Assembly (NCBI GenBank): GCA_947632355.1
Contig: CANROY010000020.1
Coordinates: forward strand, 1-18,570
Direction of reading: 5' to 3'
Origin: an uncultured Bacilli bacterium
Lineage (GTDB): Bacteria > Bacillota_I > Bacilli_A > RF39 > UBA660
DNA: 18,570 bases
Shown here: positions 1 to 9,400 of the stretch, piece after piece
Position numbering within the stretch: position 1 is the stretch's first letter
How the letters are laid out: every line of letters begins with the position of its first letter
Translations under genes and position numbers: made by a program
The notes under the pieces: generated by a model
The model's input: the letters and a program-made list of their open reading frames with translations, nothing else
Databases searched by the model: none
Told to the model about the DNA's origin: nothing

Positions 1-115
1 CATAGCAGTATCTGCATCCATGAGAACATCCAACATATGGATTAATTACATAATCACTGGATGGTAAATTTGATTTAATTAAATAATCATTAACAAATAC
101 TTCTTTTATCTCCAT
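1..115 (-). CDS. Radical SAM protein, N-terminal 38 codons (cut by window edge)
   Basis: Not an intact gene here: only codons 1-38 lie in the window and the rest continues past position 1. The start is the ATG at 115-113, preceded by a GAAGGGA-type ribosome binding site a few bases upstream. The translation contains NPYVGCSHGCRYCY, in which three cysteines are spaced CxxxCxxC. That is the [4Fe-4S] and S-adenosylmethionine binding signature of radical SAM enzymes. The surrounding NPY-x-GCSHGC-x-YCY context is the form found in the spore-photoproduct-lyase-like (SplB/Rv2578c) radical SAM group, known from family comparison. The substrate cannot be told from this stub. It lies just downstream of a degraded dinD-like region. 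Confidence 0.85.
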   Translation of the reverse strand, partial: MEIKEVFVNDYLIKSNLPSSDYVINPYVGCSHGCRYCY

Positions 116-146
116 AATTTCATCCCTTCATTTTTTTAATCAAAAC

Positions 147-353
147 TTATCTATTTAAATTCATTAAGACTCCAGTTAAACAATCTTCTGCTGTTTTATC
201 TGTATCAGAAAAACCCATTCTTACTAATTTGCCATTTACCTTAAATATATAAGGATTCTTTACTTTCATAATAAAATCTAATATTCTTTCATTACTGTAT
301 TTTCGTCTTTTGTTTTTAAAAATATCATCAACAGTCTCGACAACTTGTTGACT
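147..353 (-). pseudogene. Small coding remnant of unknown family
   Basis: An open frame of 68 codons runs from just after a TGA (356-354) to a TAA at 147-149. It has no credible start at its upstream end. An internal ATG at 269 would give a 40-residue product beginning MKVKNPYIFKVNGK and containing GFSDTDKTAEDCL. That stretch looks like real protein, with a hydrophobic/charged pattern and a clean stop. I have a weak recollection of similar tiny proteins near recombinases in Bacillota conjugative elements, but cannot confirm it. There is no good ribosome binding site before the internal ATG. It overlaps the dinD-like fragment in the other frame, so it may be the frameshifted downstream half of the same broken gene or a separate remnant. 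Confidence 0.45.
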
Positions 354-586
354 TCAACAAGTTGTTCATTTACATTAAATCCTAAGTTTTTACAATCCAC
401 TTTTGCTTTATTTAAAACTTTTAAAAAGTTGCACCAATCACTATATTCTAATACCTTTGAAAGTTCCCTAGCATACCAATATTCATTTCCATGTTCATCT
501 AAATGTTTTATACTATCAAAAGTATTATCACTATATTTATCATTTATACCTTTATTCACTATTTTATTTTCTTTTTTATTCACCAT
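278..586 (-). pseudogene. Truncated DNA-damage-inducible protein D (DinD)-like gene, N-terminal fragment
   Basis: The first ~75 residues match the start of DinD/BRO-N-like proteins: FDSIKHLDEHGNEYWYAREL, then a KVLEYSDW and NFLKVLNKAK region, then GFNVNEQLVEVNKL. Full DinD proteins are about 270-280 residues. This frame stops after 102, and its last ~20 residues no longer resemble the family. Coding in the neighbouring frame continues with VETVDDIFKN. The fragment is therefore truncated or frameshifted around position 340-365, exactly where a 26-bp palindrome sits. The ATG at 586 has a strong AAGGAG ribosome binding site at good spacing, so a short product might still be made. In E. coli dinD belongs to the LexA/SOS regulon and its product inhibits RecA. 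No LexA-type operator was identified here. Confidence 0.7.
340..365. repeat. Perfect 26-bp interrupted palindrome (12-bp arms, 2-bp centre)
   Basis: The arm acaacttgttga (340-351) is the exact reverse complement of tcaacaagttgt (354-365), with ct between them. It lies inside the dinD-like fragment at the point where recognisable DinD similarity ends and the reading frame appears to change. It may be a rearrangement scar, a recombinase or regulator binding site, or chance in coding sequence for QLVEVNKL. Confidence 0.7.
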
Positions 587-642
587 AAAATCACTCCTTT
601 CTTTTAAAATTATATATGGTTTAATGCCTTATTTTCTTATCA

Positions 643-1326
643 TTACTTTATATATTTCCAGATTCTTCTATACTGTTCCATTTGTTCTTCTTTTTTAATC
701 TGAGCAACAGGATGATATAAAGGAATTATAACATAATTCTTAACTTTTATTTCTGGAAAATTTTCTATTGTCTTTTTTAAAGTGTCATAAATCTTAAAGT
801 TAAATAGGTTTGATAAAGACAATAATGGATAATATCCTAATGTTAAAATAACCTTAGGATTTACAATTTCAATCTGCTTTAATAAATATTTAGAACAATT
901 AATAGTAGACTTTTTCAAGTTAATATTACTTCCACGATAATTATTTCCTTTTCTTGCACACATTATTGCATTGGTAACAAAAATATTATCTATATTATAT
1001 CTATTATTTGATGATTTTTTAATATATTCATCTAAAATTTTTTTAGTCTTGCTTTTTTCAGACTCTATTAGTTCTTTCCAATTTGACCTATCCTTTTTTA
1101 ATAAATTATTTAATTTTTTCATATCAGAGTATGGTCCCCAATCTTGTCCAATTATCATTAATTCAGAGCTAAGCCTATTAAACCAATCAGTCCAAATTGA
1201 TGGGATATTAGTACAAAAAATATAATCATTGTATATATTTATTAATGATTGTTCTTCACATAAATTTGTACAACTATCACACTTTTGTAGTTCTCTTAAC
1301 AAATTACTAAATTTCTCTATTTTCAT
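643..1326 (-). CDS. Uracil-DNA glycosylase superfamily protein, family 4-like with Fe-S cysteines
   Basis: A complete 227-residue protein of the UDG fold. Motif 1 is LMIIGQDWGPYSD (residues 56-68), in the place of the family's G-x-x-PG segment. FVTNAIMCARKGNN (116-129) follows, then NPKVILTLGYYPL (156-168) and the HP-containing motif PLYHPVAQ (202-209). Cys16-x2-Cys19, Cys123 and Cys144 fall where family-4 UDGs bind a [4Fe-4S] cluster, so a cluster is likely. Motif 1 differs from the canonical GEAPG form (Gln-Asp-Trp-Gly-Pro), so uracil may not be the substrate. The start has a GAGG ribosome binding site five bases upstream. It follows rhuM after a 215-bp gap and precedes the dinD fragment by 56 bp. 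Inferred role: base excision or recognition of modified or damaged DNA, possibly in defence. Confidence 0.8.
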   Translation of the reverse strand: MKIEKFSNLLRELQKCDSCTNLCEEQSLINIYNDYIFCTNIPSIWTDWFNRLSSELMIIGQDWGPYSDMKKLNNLLKKDRSNWKELIESEKSKTKKILDEYIKKSSNNRYNIDNIFVTNAIMCARKGNNYRGSNINLKKSTINCSKYLLKQIEIVNPKVILTLGYYPLLSLSNLFNFKIYDTLKKTIENFPEIKVKNYVIIPLYHPVAQIKKEEQMEQYRRIWKYIK

Positions 1327-1409
1327 AATATCCTCACTTCTACTATAATTATCATAATATTTTCTATATATTGTTCTAATTAGTTTTTGTAAATGGTCCC
1401 AGATAGTTC

Positions 1410-1426
1410 AGTCGACACTGTCGACT
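1410..1426. repeat. 17-bp palindrome containing two GTCGAC sites
   Basis: The arms agtcgaca (1410-1417) and tgtcgact (1419-1426) are perfectly complementary around a single c. A one-base centre cannot form a normal RNA hairpin loop, so this looks like a dyad for protein binding rather than a terminator. It is about 85 bp upstream of the UDG-like start codon at 1326, in the 215-bp gap 1327-1541. That gap is otherwise AT-rich with no gene seen. Confidence 0.6.
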
Positions 1427-1508
1427 AATTATTTTTCTTAAATATGTAAAAATTCACTTAAAGATTTCCTTATTCAATAAAAACTTACAAATTGTTTTAT
1501 ATACCACT

Positions 1509-1523
1509 AACCAATTATTGGTT
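1509..1523. repeat. 15-bp palindrome downstream of rhuM
   Basis: The arms aaccaat (1509-1515) and attggtt (1517-1523) flank a single t. It sits 19 bp past the rhuM stop. It lacks a following T-run on the minus strand, so it is not a convincing terminator. It may be a binding dyad or chance in AT-rich sequence. Confidence 0.4.
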
Positions 1524-1541
1524 TAATATTGTTGATTAGTC

Positions 1542-2555
1542 CTACTGTTCACTGCTTTCTTTAAGATATTTCTTATAAAATTCATCCATCGAAGATATAT
1601 ATTTCTGATCTTGAATTACTCTATATTTTTCATATTCACTCTCTGCTTTATCAACGGCTTCTTTATGAGTGATTTTACCAGAATGGGTCAAAATATTTTT
1701 TTCTCTAAATTTTAATAATTTATCTGTTGTATTTATCCAATCCTTCATAGTCATTACTTTATGTTCATAAGCCATATCTTCAGCATAATCCAAAAATGCT
1801 ATTGTCAAACGATTTAATTTATTTAATTCTTCTTCGTTTAAATAGTTTTTAGCTATAGAAACATCATATTTATATATTAAACCATCAGGACTATTTTTCC
1901 AATTCGTAAGCCCCATATTTTCCATATTAGCATTAGCCCGTGTATAGATTAATTCAGCAGCAGTGTGACCAGTTATCGCATAATGCAATTTGTTTTGCAC
2001 AATTTTAAAAAATGTATAGGCTTCTTCCGCCTTAGGATTATAATCGGATGCTGTTGCAATAAATAAATCCGTTATTTTTTGATAAGAAATTCTTTCACTT
2101 ACTCTAATGGTTTTAATTCTTTCTAATAATTCATCAAAGTATTGCGTACTAAATTTATTTCCATTTATAAATCTTTCATCATTTAAAGCAAAACCCTTTA
2201 TCATATATTCTTTTAGTATTTTAGTTGCCCAAATTCTAAATTCAGTTGCTTTTTTAGAATTTACTCGATACCCTACTGCAATTATTGCATCTAAATTATA
2301 AATATCAGTAATATATCTTTTATTATCCTCAGCAGTTATTTCCATTTTGGAAACAACTGCTTCTTTTATTAATTCTTCACTTTCAAAAATATTCCTTAGA
2401 TGTTTAGAAATTGCTGGTACTCCAACATCAAAAACTTTTGCCATTCCTTTTTGGGTAAGCCATAAAGTTTCATCTTTATAAATTGCATCAACAACTACAT
2501 TACCATCTTTGTTTTTATATATTAATAAATTATTTTGTTCTTCTAATTTGCCCAT
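1542..2555 (-). CDS. rhuM: RhuM family protein
   Basis: A complete 337-residue protein recognised as the RhuM (virulence RhuM) family. The N-terminal half has the typical sequence: LLIYKNKDGNVVVDAIYKDETLWLTQ in outline (residues ~10-35), GVPAISKHLRNIFES (45-59), then YNLDAIIAVGYRVNSKKATEFRIWA in outline (~86-110). The C-terminal half holds ATASDYNPKAEEAYTFFKIV and ITGHTAAELIYTRA. Family members are normally about 330-350 residues, so this is full length. RhuM was named in a Salmonella pathogenicity island, and relatives are frequent accessory genes near restriction-modification loci; the biochemical activity is not established. The N-terminal region resembles DNA-binding phage anti-repressor-like modules (inference). 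The ribosome binding site is GGGGATGAG before the ATG. It has its own promoter candidate at 2608-2635 and lies between two UDG-fold genes. Confidence 0.9.
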   Translation of the reverse strand: MGKLEEQNNLLIYKNKDGNVVVDAIYKDETLWLTQKGMAKVFDVGVPAISKHLRNIFESEELIKEAVVSKMEITAEDNKRYITDIYNLDAIIAVGYRVNSKKATEFRIWATKILKEYMIKGFALNDERFINGNKFSTQYFDELLERIKTIRVSERISYQKITDLFIATASDYNPKAEEAYTFFKIVQNKLHYAITGHTAAELIYTRANANMENMGLTNWKNSPDGLIYKYDVSIAKNYLNEEELNKLNRLTIAFLDYAEDMAYEHKVMTMKDWINTTDKLLKFREKNILTHSGKITHKEAVDKAESEYEKYRVIQDQKYISSMDEFYKKYLKESSEQ

Positions 2556-2607
2556 TTTCTCATCCCCAATCTATATATTTCTTAAAAAGTTAACACGTAT
2601 TTTTAGT

Positions 2608-2635
2608 ATTTTATCATATTCAAGAAACTTATCAA
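2608..2635 (-). promoter_or_regulatory. Sigma-A promoter candidate for rhuM
   Basis: On the minus strand, TTGATA (2635-2630) and TAAAAT (2613-2608) are separated by 16 bp, about 50-80 bp upstream of the rhuM start. Both hexamers are one base from consensus. Confidence 0.5.
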
Positions 2636-2651
2636 AGTTTGAAACAAATCA

Positions 2652-3323
2652 TTATTCCAAATACTTCTTATTTCCTATTTCATTTTCTACAATCCAATTA
2701 ATATCTTCTATTGCTTTATCCATATTAAATATACCATTACCAACTGGATAATAAACAGGATATACGTTATAGGTATGTTTATTAATTTTAAGTTTATGGC
2801 AAACCCTTCTATTTTCAGAAACAGAAATCTTTTTGTTCAAAATAATAGAACTTACTTGATTACCAAAGGTAATGATTACTTTAGGTTTTATAATATCTAT
2901 TTCTTGAAATAATAAAGCAAGATATTGTTTTAAAACATCGTCAGATAAAGGCCTAGCATCTACTTGTGTACATTTTCCTAAATTGGTAATAAAGAGTTTC
3001 TTATTCGTTATTTCATCATAAACAAAATCACAAAATGCGTAATCCCATTCATTTGGTTTCCTTTTTTGAATCTCATGAAATACCTCTTCACTTAATAAAT
3101 GGACTTGATAAAATAATTTCCATATATTTTTTGTTCCAAGCCAAGGAGATTTTCTTCCTTTCCAAGATTTAGCACTAGCAATATTTTTACCTGTAGGATT
3201 CATAAAAACAAAACAAATATCGGGATTTTTTTCACATCCACCATTATAAATAGAATCTAATTCTTTTGCACCATATTGCATTTGCAATTTATCATACTCT
3301 ATTTTTAAATCTTCTATTTTCAT
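2652..3323 (-). CDS. Divergent uracil-DNA glycosylase superfamily protein
   Basis: A complete 223-residue protein with the UDG-superfamily motif order. CFVFMNPTGKNIAS (residues 37-50) is at the motif 1 position, FITNLGKCTQ (111-120) provides the central Asn-containing segment, and KPKVIITFGNQ (146-156) is the conserved strand-turn. The usual C-terminal His-Pro-Ser motif is replaced by VYYPVGNG (190-197), with Tyr-Pro in place of His-Pro. It lacks the CxxC N-terminal cluster cysteines of its neighbour at 643-1326. The ribosome binding site is GGAG seven bases before the ATG. Inferred role: a nucleic-acid base glycosylase or DNA-damage sensor with altered chemistry. Catalytic competence on uracil is doubtful because the His is absent. 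A terminator for the gene upstream of it (the M26 protease) lies at 3385-3421. Confidence 0.7.
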   Translation of the reverse strand: MKIEDLKIEYDKLQMQYGAKELDSIYNGGCEKNPDICFVFMNPTGKNIASAKSWKGRKSPWLGTKNIWKLFYQVHLLSEEVFHEIQKRKPNEWDYAFCDFVYDEITNKKLFITNLGKCTQVDARPLSDDVLKQYLALLFQEIDIIKPKVIITFGNQVSSIILNKKISVSENRRVCHKLKINKHTYNVYPVYYPVGNGIFNMDKAIEDINWIVENEIGNKKYLE

Positions 3324-3384
3324 GCATTATCTCCATTTCTACTAGATCTACTTCTTTACTATAGCATACCATATTTTATTTTTC

Positions 3385-3421
3385 AAAAAAAAGATAATAC
3401 GTTTTTGATTGTATTATCTTT
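3385..3421 (-). terminator. Rho-independent terminator of the M26 protease gene
   Basis: On the minus strand an 11-bp perfect stem (3421-3411 with 3400-3390) has a 10-nt loop and runs into eight consecutive T residues (complement of 3392-3385). The stem includes the protease stop codon and its last codons. The bipartite signal is strong despite the AT-rich stem. Confidence 0.85.
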
Positions 3422-6400
3422 CCTCATCCACTTTAGATTCTGTTTTCTTAACTTGAAAATCACCTATTTGTTGTTGTACAGTAGTCGAATAAATTTCTCC
3501 TCTAAAGTCATCCGTAATTTCCTTTAATTTGTAATAAATTTCTTGTCTTACTTTTGTACTTTCAGGATATCCTCTATCATTAGCAAGATAACGACTACAC
3601 CAATATTCTTTTAAACAATTTGGATTATTTTTTAAACGATTTTCAACATTGATTTTCATATTTTGAGCATCTAAAACTAAAGCATCATAGAATTTTTGAA
3701 CATAAAGATTGGCATTGATAGCACTATTTAAATATTTTAGTTTATCTTTTACTTCTGCAAATCTATGTTTTTTATAAGTATCATAATCTTCAAAGCCTGT
3801 GATTTTTTTAAGAGCCATCGTATCCGTTTTATAATCTACTGTACTCTTGCCTTCACTCGGTTTAGATAAATTTTTATAGATTTCTTTTTTAGTAGAATGA
3901 ATATTACTATTGTATTCTATATAACCATCTTTATAACCAGCATATCCTAACATTTCATAGGCATTCCATTTTAAAGCATAAGAATCAGGTCTTCCATATG
4001 GATTATTTGGTTGATACCAATGAACTGTATTTAACCCTTCTCCTCCATAAGAATTGGATCCTCGAGTTGCTAATTTATAAACACCCGGATAAAGCATAAT
4101 TTTATGATCGACTAAATCATCAATACTCGTTAATGTAAGTTTTTCCCAATATTCAGAATCTTTTTGTTCCCATTGCGTTGTTTGATAAGCACGATATTGA
4201 GCAAATTCATCTTCAATATACGTTTTTCCAGTATATTGATTTGTCGTATTTGGAACCAATTCAAATTGTTTGTTCATATTTGGATAAGAAACTACAATTC
4301 CTGTTACAGCTTTTTCATCCGCATTTAATTGTAAGAAAGCTTGTGCTTCTAAATAATCCATTACATAGATTGTTTGGAATACTTTACTATAAAAATCCTG
4401 TATTTTAGTTGTCGTATTAATTCTTTCCGGATCCCAGTTGGAACCAATTTGGGTATTTTTTGGATAATGTACAGATAAATTCATGACAATATCATTTATT
4501 CCAAAACTTTGCATTAAGTTACTATCGGCGTAGTCTTCTCCACCGGCATCAAATCTTCTACCATTATCTCCTAAGAATAATCTTGCATCAATATTATGAG
4601 CCGATTCATGACTCCAAGTATGATACGTATACTCTTGTAATTCTTTACCTAATTCCTTAGCAAGTACAGGATCAATATAGCCATCCATTAACCCTTCTGC
4701 GTTCCATTCAATACGATCTCCATAGGCAACTGCTGCATTCCCATCACTTGTATTCCAACGTCCAACGGCTTCACTAAAGTTTTTATGGAATGGTTCTTCG
4801 GTTACTAATTGTTGTTGATAAACTAAAGCACCATTCGTATCATAAGCATAACGTTTATCTATTTGATACGTATGAATATTATTAAATAAAGTTTCATCTT
4901 GTAATATTTTGTAAGCTGTATCAAAATAGTCGGCCATTCGAGTAGCATAACTTGCTATTCTTCGTTGTAAAATAGATTGCTCATAAATATCATCAGGATT
5001 TTCAATATAACTTCTTTGGGCACCAATTATAAATTGAACTGGTGTTGAAATAATATAAGCAGCATTTTTAGGTAATGTTAGAATTGGTAAAATATAATTA
5101 TAAACCGTATAACTTGTATCCCCTTTCCCTTTATCTGGAGTACTTAAGTGATCCCATAAAGTATATTGTACTTCTGGATGATTTGAAACCGCTATTTCGA
5201 CTAAGTGTCCCTTAAATTGTGAAGATACCCATTCATCCATTTTATGATTGCTTAAACCTGTAACTAAATATTCTAATAAATCCGCAATATTATTTAATTT
5301 TGTATAGCCACTTAAAACAGAAATATATTTATTATTTGTATTTCCTGTACTAAAATTATTGCCATCTTGTAAGAATAATTCAGCAATTTTAAGTGGTGTT
5401 AAAGAAGAATCAAAATCAGATAAATTAAATAGCATAAAATCACTTATATCCAAGCCATCAATGTCTAAACTATAGAAACGTTTAAAGTAATTATACATAT
5501 ATAATACTTTTTCTATTTTTTTATCTTGTTTGACTTCTCTTTCTAGATAATTATTGATGGTTTGATCATTTGTTGTACTAGCAAAATTACTATTGCTTAA
5601 AAATTTTAAAACAAATTCTCTTAAGTCTTTACGAGTGGTTTCATTATAAAAATCTCTATAAAGTCTACTATCTACTGTAGAGGTTAACGTATCTAAATTA
5701 TTAGTATAATCCAATTTCATTAAATAGTTTGTTAAATTGTTTTCAATTTGAGAATTTGTATCTAGAATATAATTCTTAAAATTATAATCTATTTTTAAAT
5801 CTGGAATACGATAACTTGCCACTAAATCATACGTATTATCATAAAGAACATCATATTCTACCTTGGTTCTATCTTTATAAATAATTTTAATTTTACTGAT
5901 TTTTTTGACATTATCACTTGTTAAATAGGTTACGAGTTTTCCATTTGCTTCTACCGGCACAATATTGACAATCTGATTATGTAATAAGTTTGCATCCTGA
6001 ACATTTTTAGCAATTTCAAGTATTCTTTCTCCATCATAATAAGGCATTAATTTCATTAAGTTATTATATAGATTGACTTTTTCTTCTTCAAAATTTACGT
6101 TATTCGTATCATATAACTCTGTAATTTTTTCATTTTTGAGTATTGGCGTATTATCATATTGAATATTTTCTAAACGCCATATCGTTGGATCAAAATGAGC
6201 TCTAGTAAATAAATCGGCATTTACTTCTTCTTTCGTAATATCTATTATTCCTTCTTGTATATCTTTAGCTAAAGTATTTACAAAATGGTAATTATTCTCT
6301 ATTTTTTTATAAGCATTTGCAAAACCTTTGTTACCACCTGTTCCTAATGAGATATTATTTTCATATGTAATTTGATTATTTGCATAAGAACAAGCAAAAT

Positions 6401-9400
6401 CACAAGAGATTGGGCCATTGACAGTTACTTTAGCATAACTATTTTTAATCGTACTATTTTGAACATTACCAATAAAGCCTGCACTAAAATTATTCCATAC
6501 ATCCACTTTACCCGTTGTATAACTATTTTCAACTTTAAGATTATTGGCATACCCAATTAAACCAGCGTTTTGTTGTGAACCTCCGCCGTTAATTAAGACA
6601 TCTCTAGCTCCACAATTTTTTACTTCCGTATTTGAAATTGCTTCTCCTAATAATCCACCATTTTTACCATCACTATTATCTTTAACTCCCGTTTTGGTTA
6701 AATGATCAACTAAAACATTTTCAATTTTAGCATTATCGGCACTATTCGCGAGACCTCCATGTTCTTCAATACCTAAAGTAATGTCCTTTAAAACTAAATC
6801 TTTTACTTCACCTTTCTTAATTTTATTAAATAAAGGCTTATCTAAATTTTTAATCGTATAGCCATTGCCATCTAACTTTCCACTATATTCATTTAGGACA
6901 TACGTTTTTCCTTCTGTATTATAATAACTTGCATCATAATCATGTGTTAAAGTTACATCTTTGTTTTTTTCTAAATCTTCTAGTAAAGCTTTAAATGATG
7001 TATCTGGATGACTTTCATTTTTAGCAATTCCATCCGTTATTTCACCAAACTCTATTTTTAATTCTTTTGTTTCTTCTCTACCTTCGTTAATAGTACAATC
7101 ATATTCTAATTCTAATAACAAATGATTCTTTTCCTCTGATATTGTCTTAATTCTAGCATGAATACTTGGTAAATTTTCCATAGAAACTTCAACAAAATAT
7201 TGCTCTTTATGATTTTTTAAGTCTTCTATATCGACTTCATCCATTAGAATTATTTGTTCTTGATCCTTATCCTTAATGGTTTTATATAATTTAACATCAA
7301 AGATATCTTTTAATTCTATAGCATTTTTTTCTAATGATATAATTTCTCTTAATAATGTTTCATTAGAAACATAATTATCACTATCTACTGTTACATTCGT
7401 ATCACGATCATAATTACCTATAATTGAAATATAGTAGCGTAAAACATTTTCCTTTTTTGGGAAAGTTACAAGATTATTCTCATAATCAGTTCCTGTATAT
7501 AAAATAGTTCCCTCTTCGTCTTGTACAGTTACTTTTGCTTTTCCAATAAGTGAACTATCATAATCTAGAGTATCAAATTTAATTACTAGATCTTTTTCAC
7601 CAATTTCATAGGAATAATTTTCAATTTTGACTCTATCTTTTAATACTACAGGTCTTATTCTATATGGTGTGTTTAAAGTAACATTTTTACCATTATTAAA
7701 AATAATATTTGTAATTGTAAGTTCTTTTTCTCCAAAAGTCGTATAACCATCTAAAAGAATAGTATACCCCTCTTTTGTTTTTATTAGTTCATATTCTTTT
7801 CCATCTACAAGTACTCTTTGAGGAATTAAATTTAGATTTTCTGGAAGATCATCAATGGTAAAAAATAATTTTATTGGTTCCATTTTTTCAAAATAGATGT
7901 CTCCATCCTCACTGATAGCACTACCATTTTTAATAGCAATTGTTTCATAAACACTATTATCAAACATGCCATATTTCACTTGGTATATTTTATCATCAAT
8001 TTTTTCATTTAAATTTCTTTCTTTATCAAGTAGATTGCTGTCTAAATCATAGGTTGCTTCAAATAGTAAATCATACATTTGATTTGGTTCAACATTATGA
8101 AAGGTAACGCTTTTATGTTCAAGTTCTTCGTTTGTAATTTCAATTGTTTCATTTCCTAATTGTACCTTTCCACTTTTAAAAGCTCCATCCTCACTCGTAA
8201 CAGTAAATGTAAAAGTAACTGTTTTTGCTAAAGGATTCTCCTCCTGTACTTCCAAATTTTTAATCGTAGGTATATCTTTTAAAACTTCAAATTGAATAGA
8301 TTTTTCAGGAATTGCATAATAGTCATTTTGTTTTACATAGTAACCATTATTTTCAAATTGGATTCTATTGGCTTTCACATCCACGATTCCAGCTTCATTA
8401 GGAACCGTAAAAGCTGTATTCGAAATATATTGGAATTTTAATTTTTTATTGTCTGGATCTGTTTCATCAGGAATGGCTTTGGCTCCACCTTCTAACGTAT
8501 AATTTAATCCATTTATAGTAACACCAGACATTCTAGAATAACTATTAATTCCTTCTGTTTCTACTTCAAATTGAATTCTATATTTTTTTTGCCCTTTGGT
8601 AGCATATTTAGCTTGTGCTTTCTTATTTTCATCGGTAATGGCTTTTCCATCTTGATCCACAAAATCAATTTTGGTAATTTTAACTCCCGTATTTGGATAA
8701 AAATCTTGTTTTCCAATACTTTTATTGGTAAAGTTATGTCTATCTCCCAAAGTATAATCTGCTAAAAATTCTACCGTAAAAGCACCATAATTATTATTCG
8801 AACTGTTTTTATCCGCATATTGTAAGAAAATTGGTTCTTTAGTATGTGCATACGTATTATACTCTTCTTTACTAAATTCTTTGGTTGCCACAATTTTATT
8901 AGTAGAATCCACTAGAGCAATTGTCATATTTGAAACAGCATTGTCTTGATCTTTTAAGTCAAATTGAACATTGACACCTTTAATGACGACTTCAACATCT
9001 TCATTTTTATCATTTTTTCTTGTTTCCGTATAGGAATGTTCTTGAAGTTTGATATTCTCAACTTTTGGAGCATCTTTCAAAACTTCATACGTCATTTCAG
9101 GAAGTATAAAGTCTTGTTCATTTACAAATTGTTTTAAAGTTTTCATTACAAAACGATTAATTTGAACTGTATGTTTTCCTATTGTTAAATTAGCATCTGT
9201 TAATTCCACTTCATAATCATTGTGATCCATTTTTGAAATAATATAATCTTTTTCGTGGCCATCTACTGTTAAATTTACTTTTTCAACGCTTGTTGCTTTT
9301 GTATTCGTACTCGTAAAAGTAAGTTTAGGAAGTTCTTGATGCTCAATAGTATCGGTTAGTAATAAATTAGAAAAAGTAAAGTTATAATTTCCACCAACTA

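Noticed and set aside
345..698. Open frame of 117 codons on the plus strand over the dinD-like fragment
   Set aside because: The translation is low-complexity Phe/Ser/Leu-rich, as expected antisense to AT-rich genes, and the minus strand carries recognisable protein and a ribosome binding site.
1391..1430. Possible end of an insertion sequence (ggtccc and the GTCGAC palindrome)
   Set aside because: No transposase, matching inverted end or target-site duplication could be found in the window.
1509..1540. Possible rhuM terminator
   Set aside because: A stem can be drawn but no T-run follows on the minus strand.
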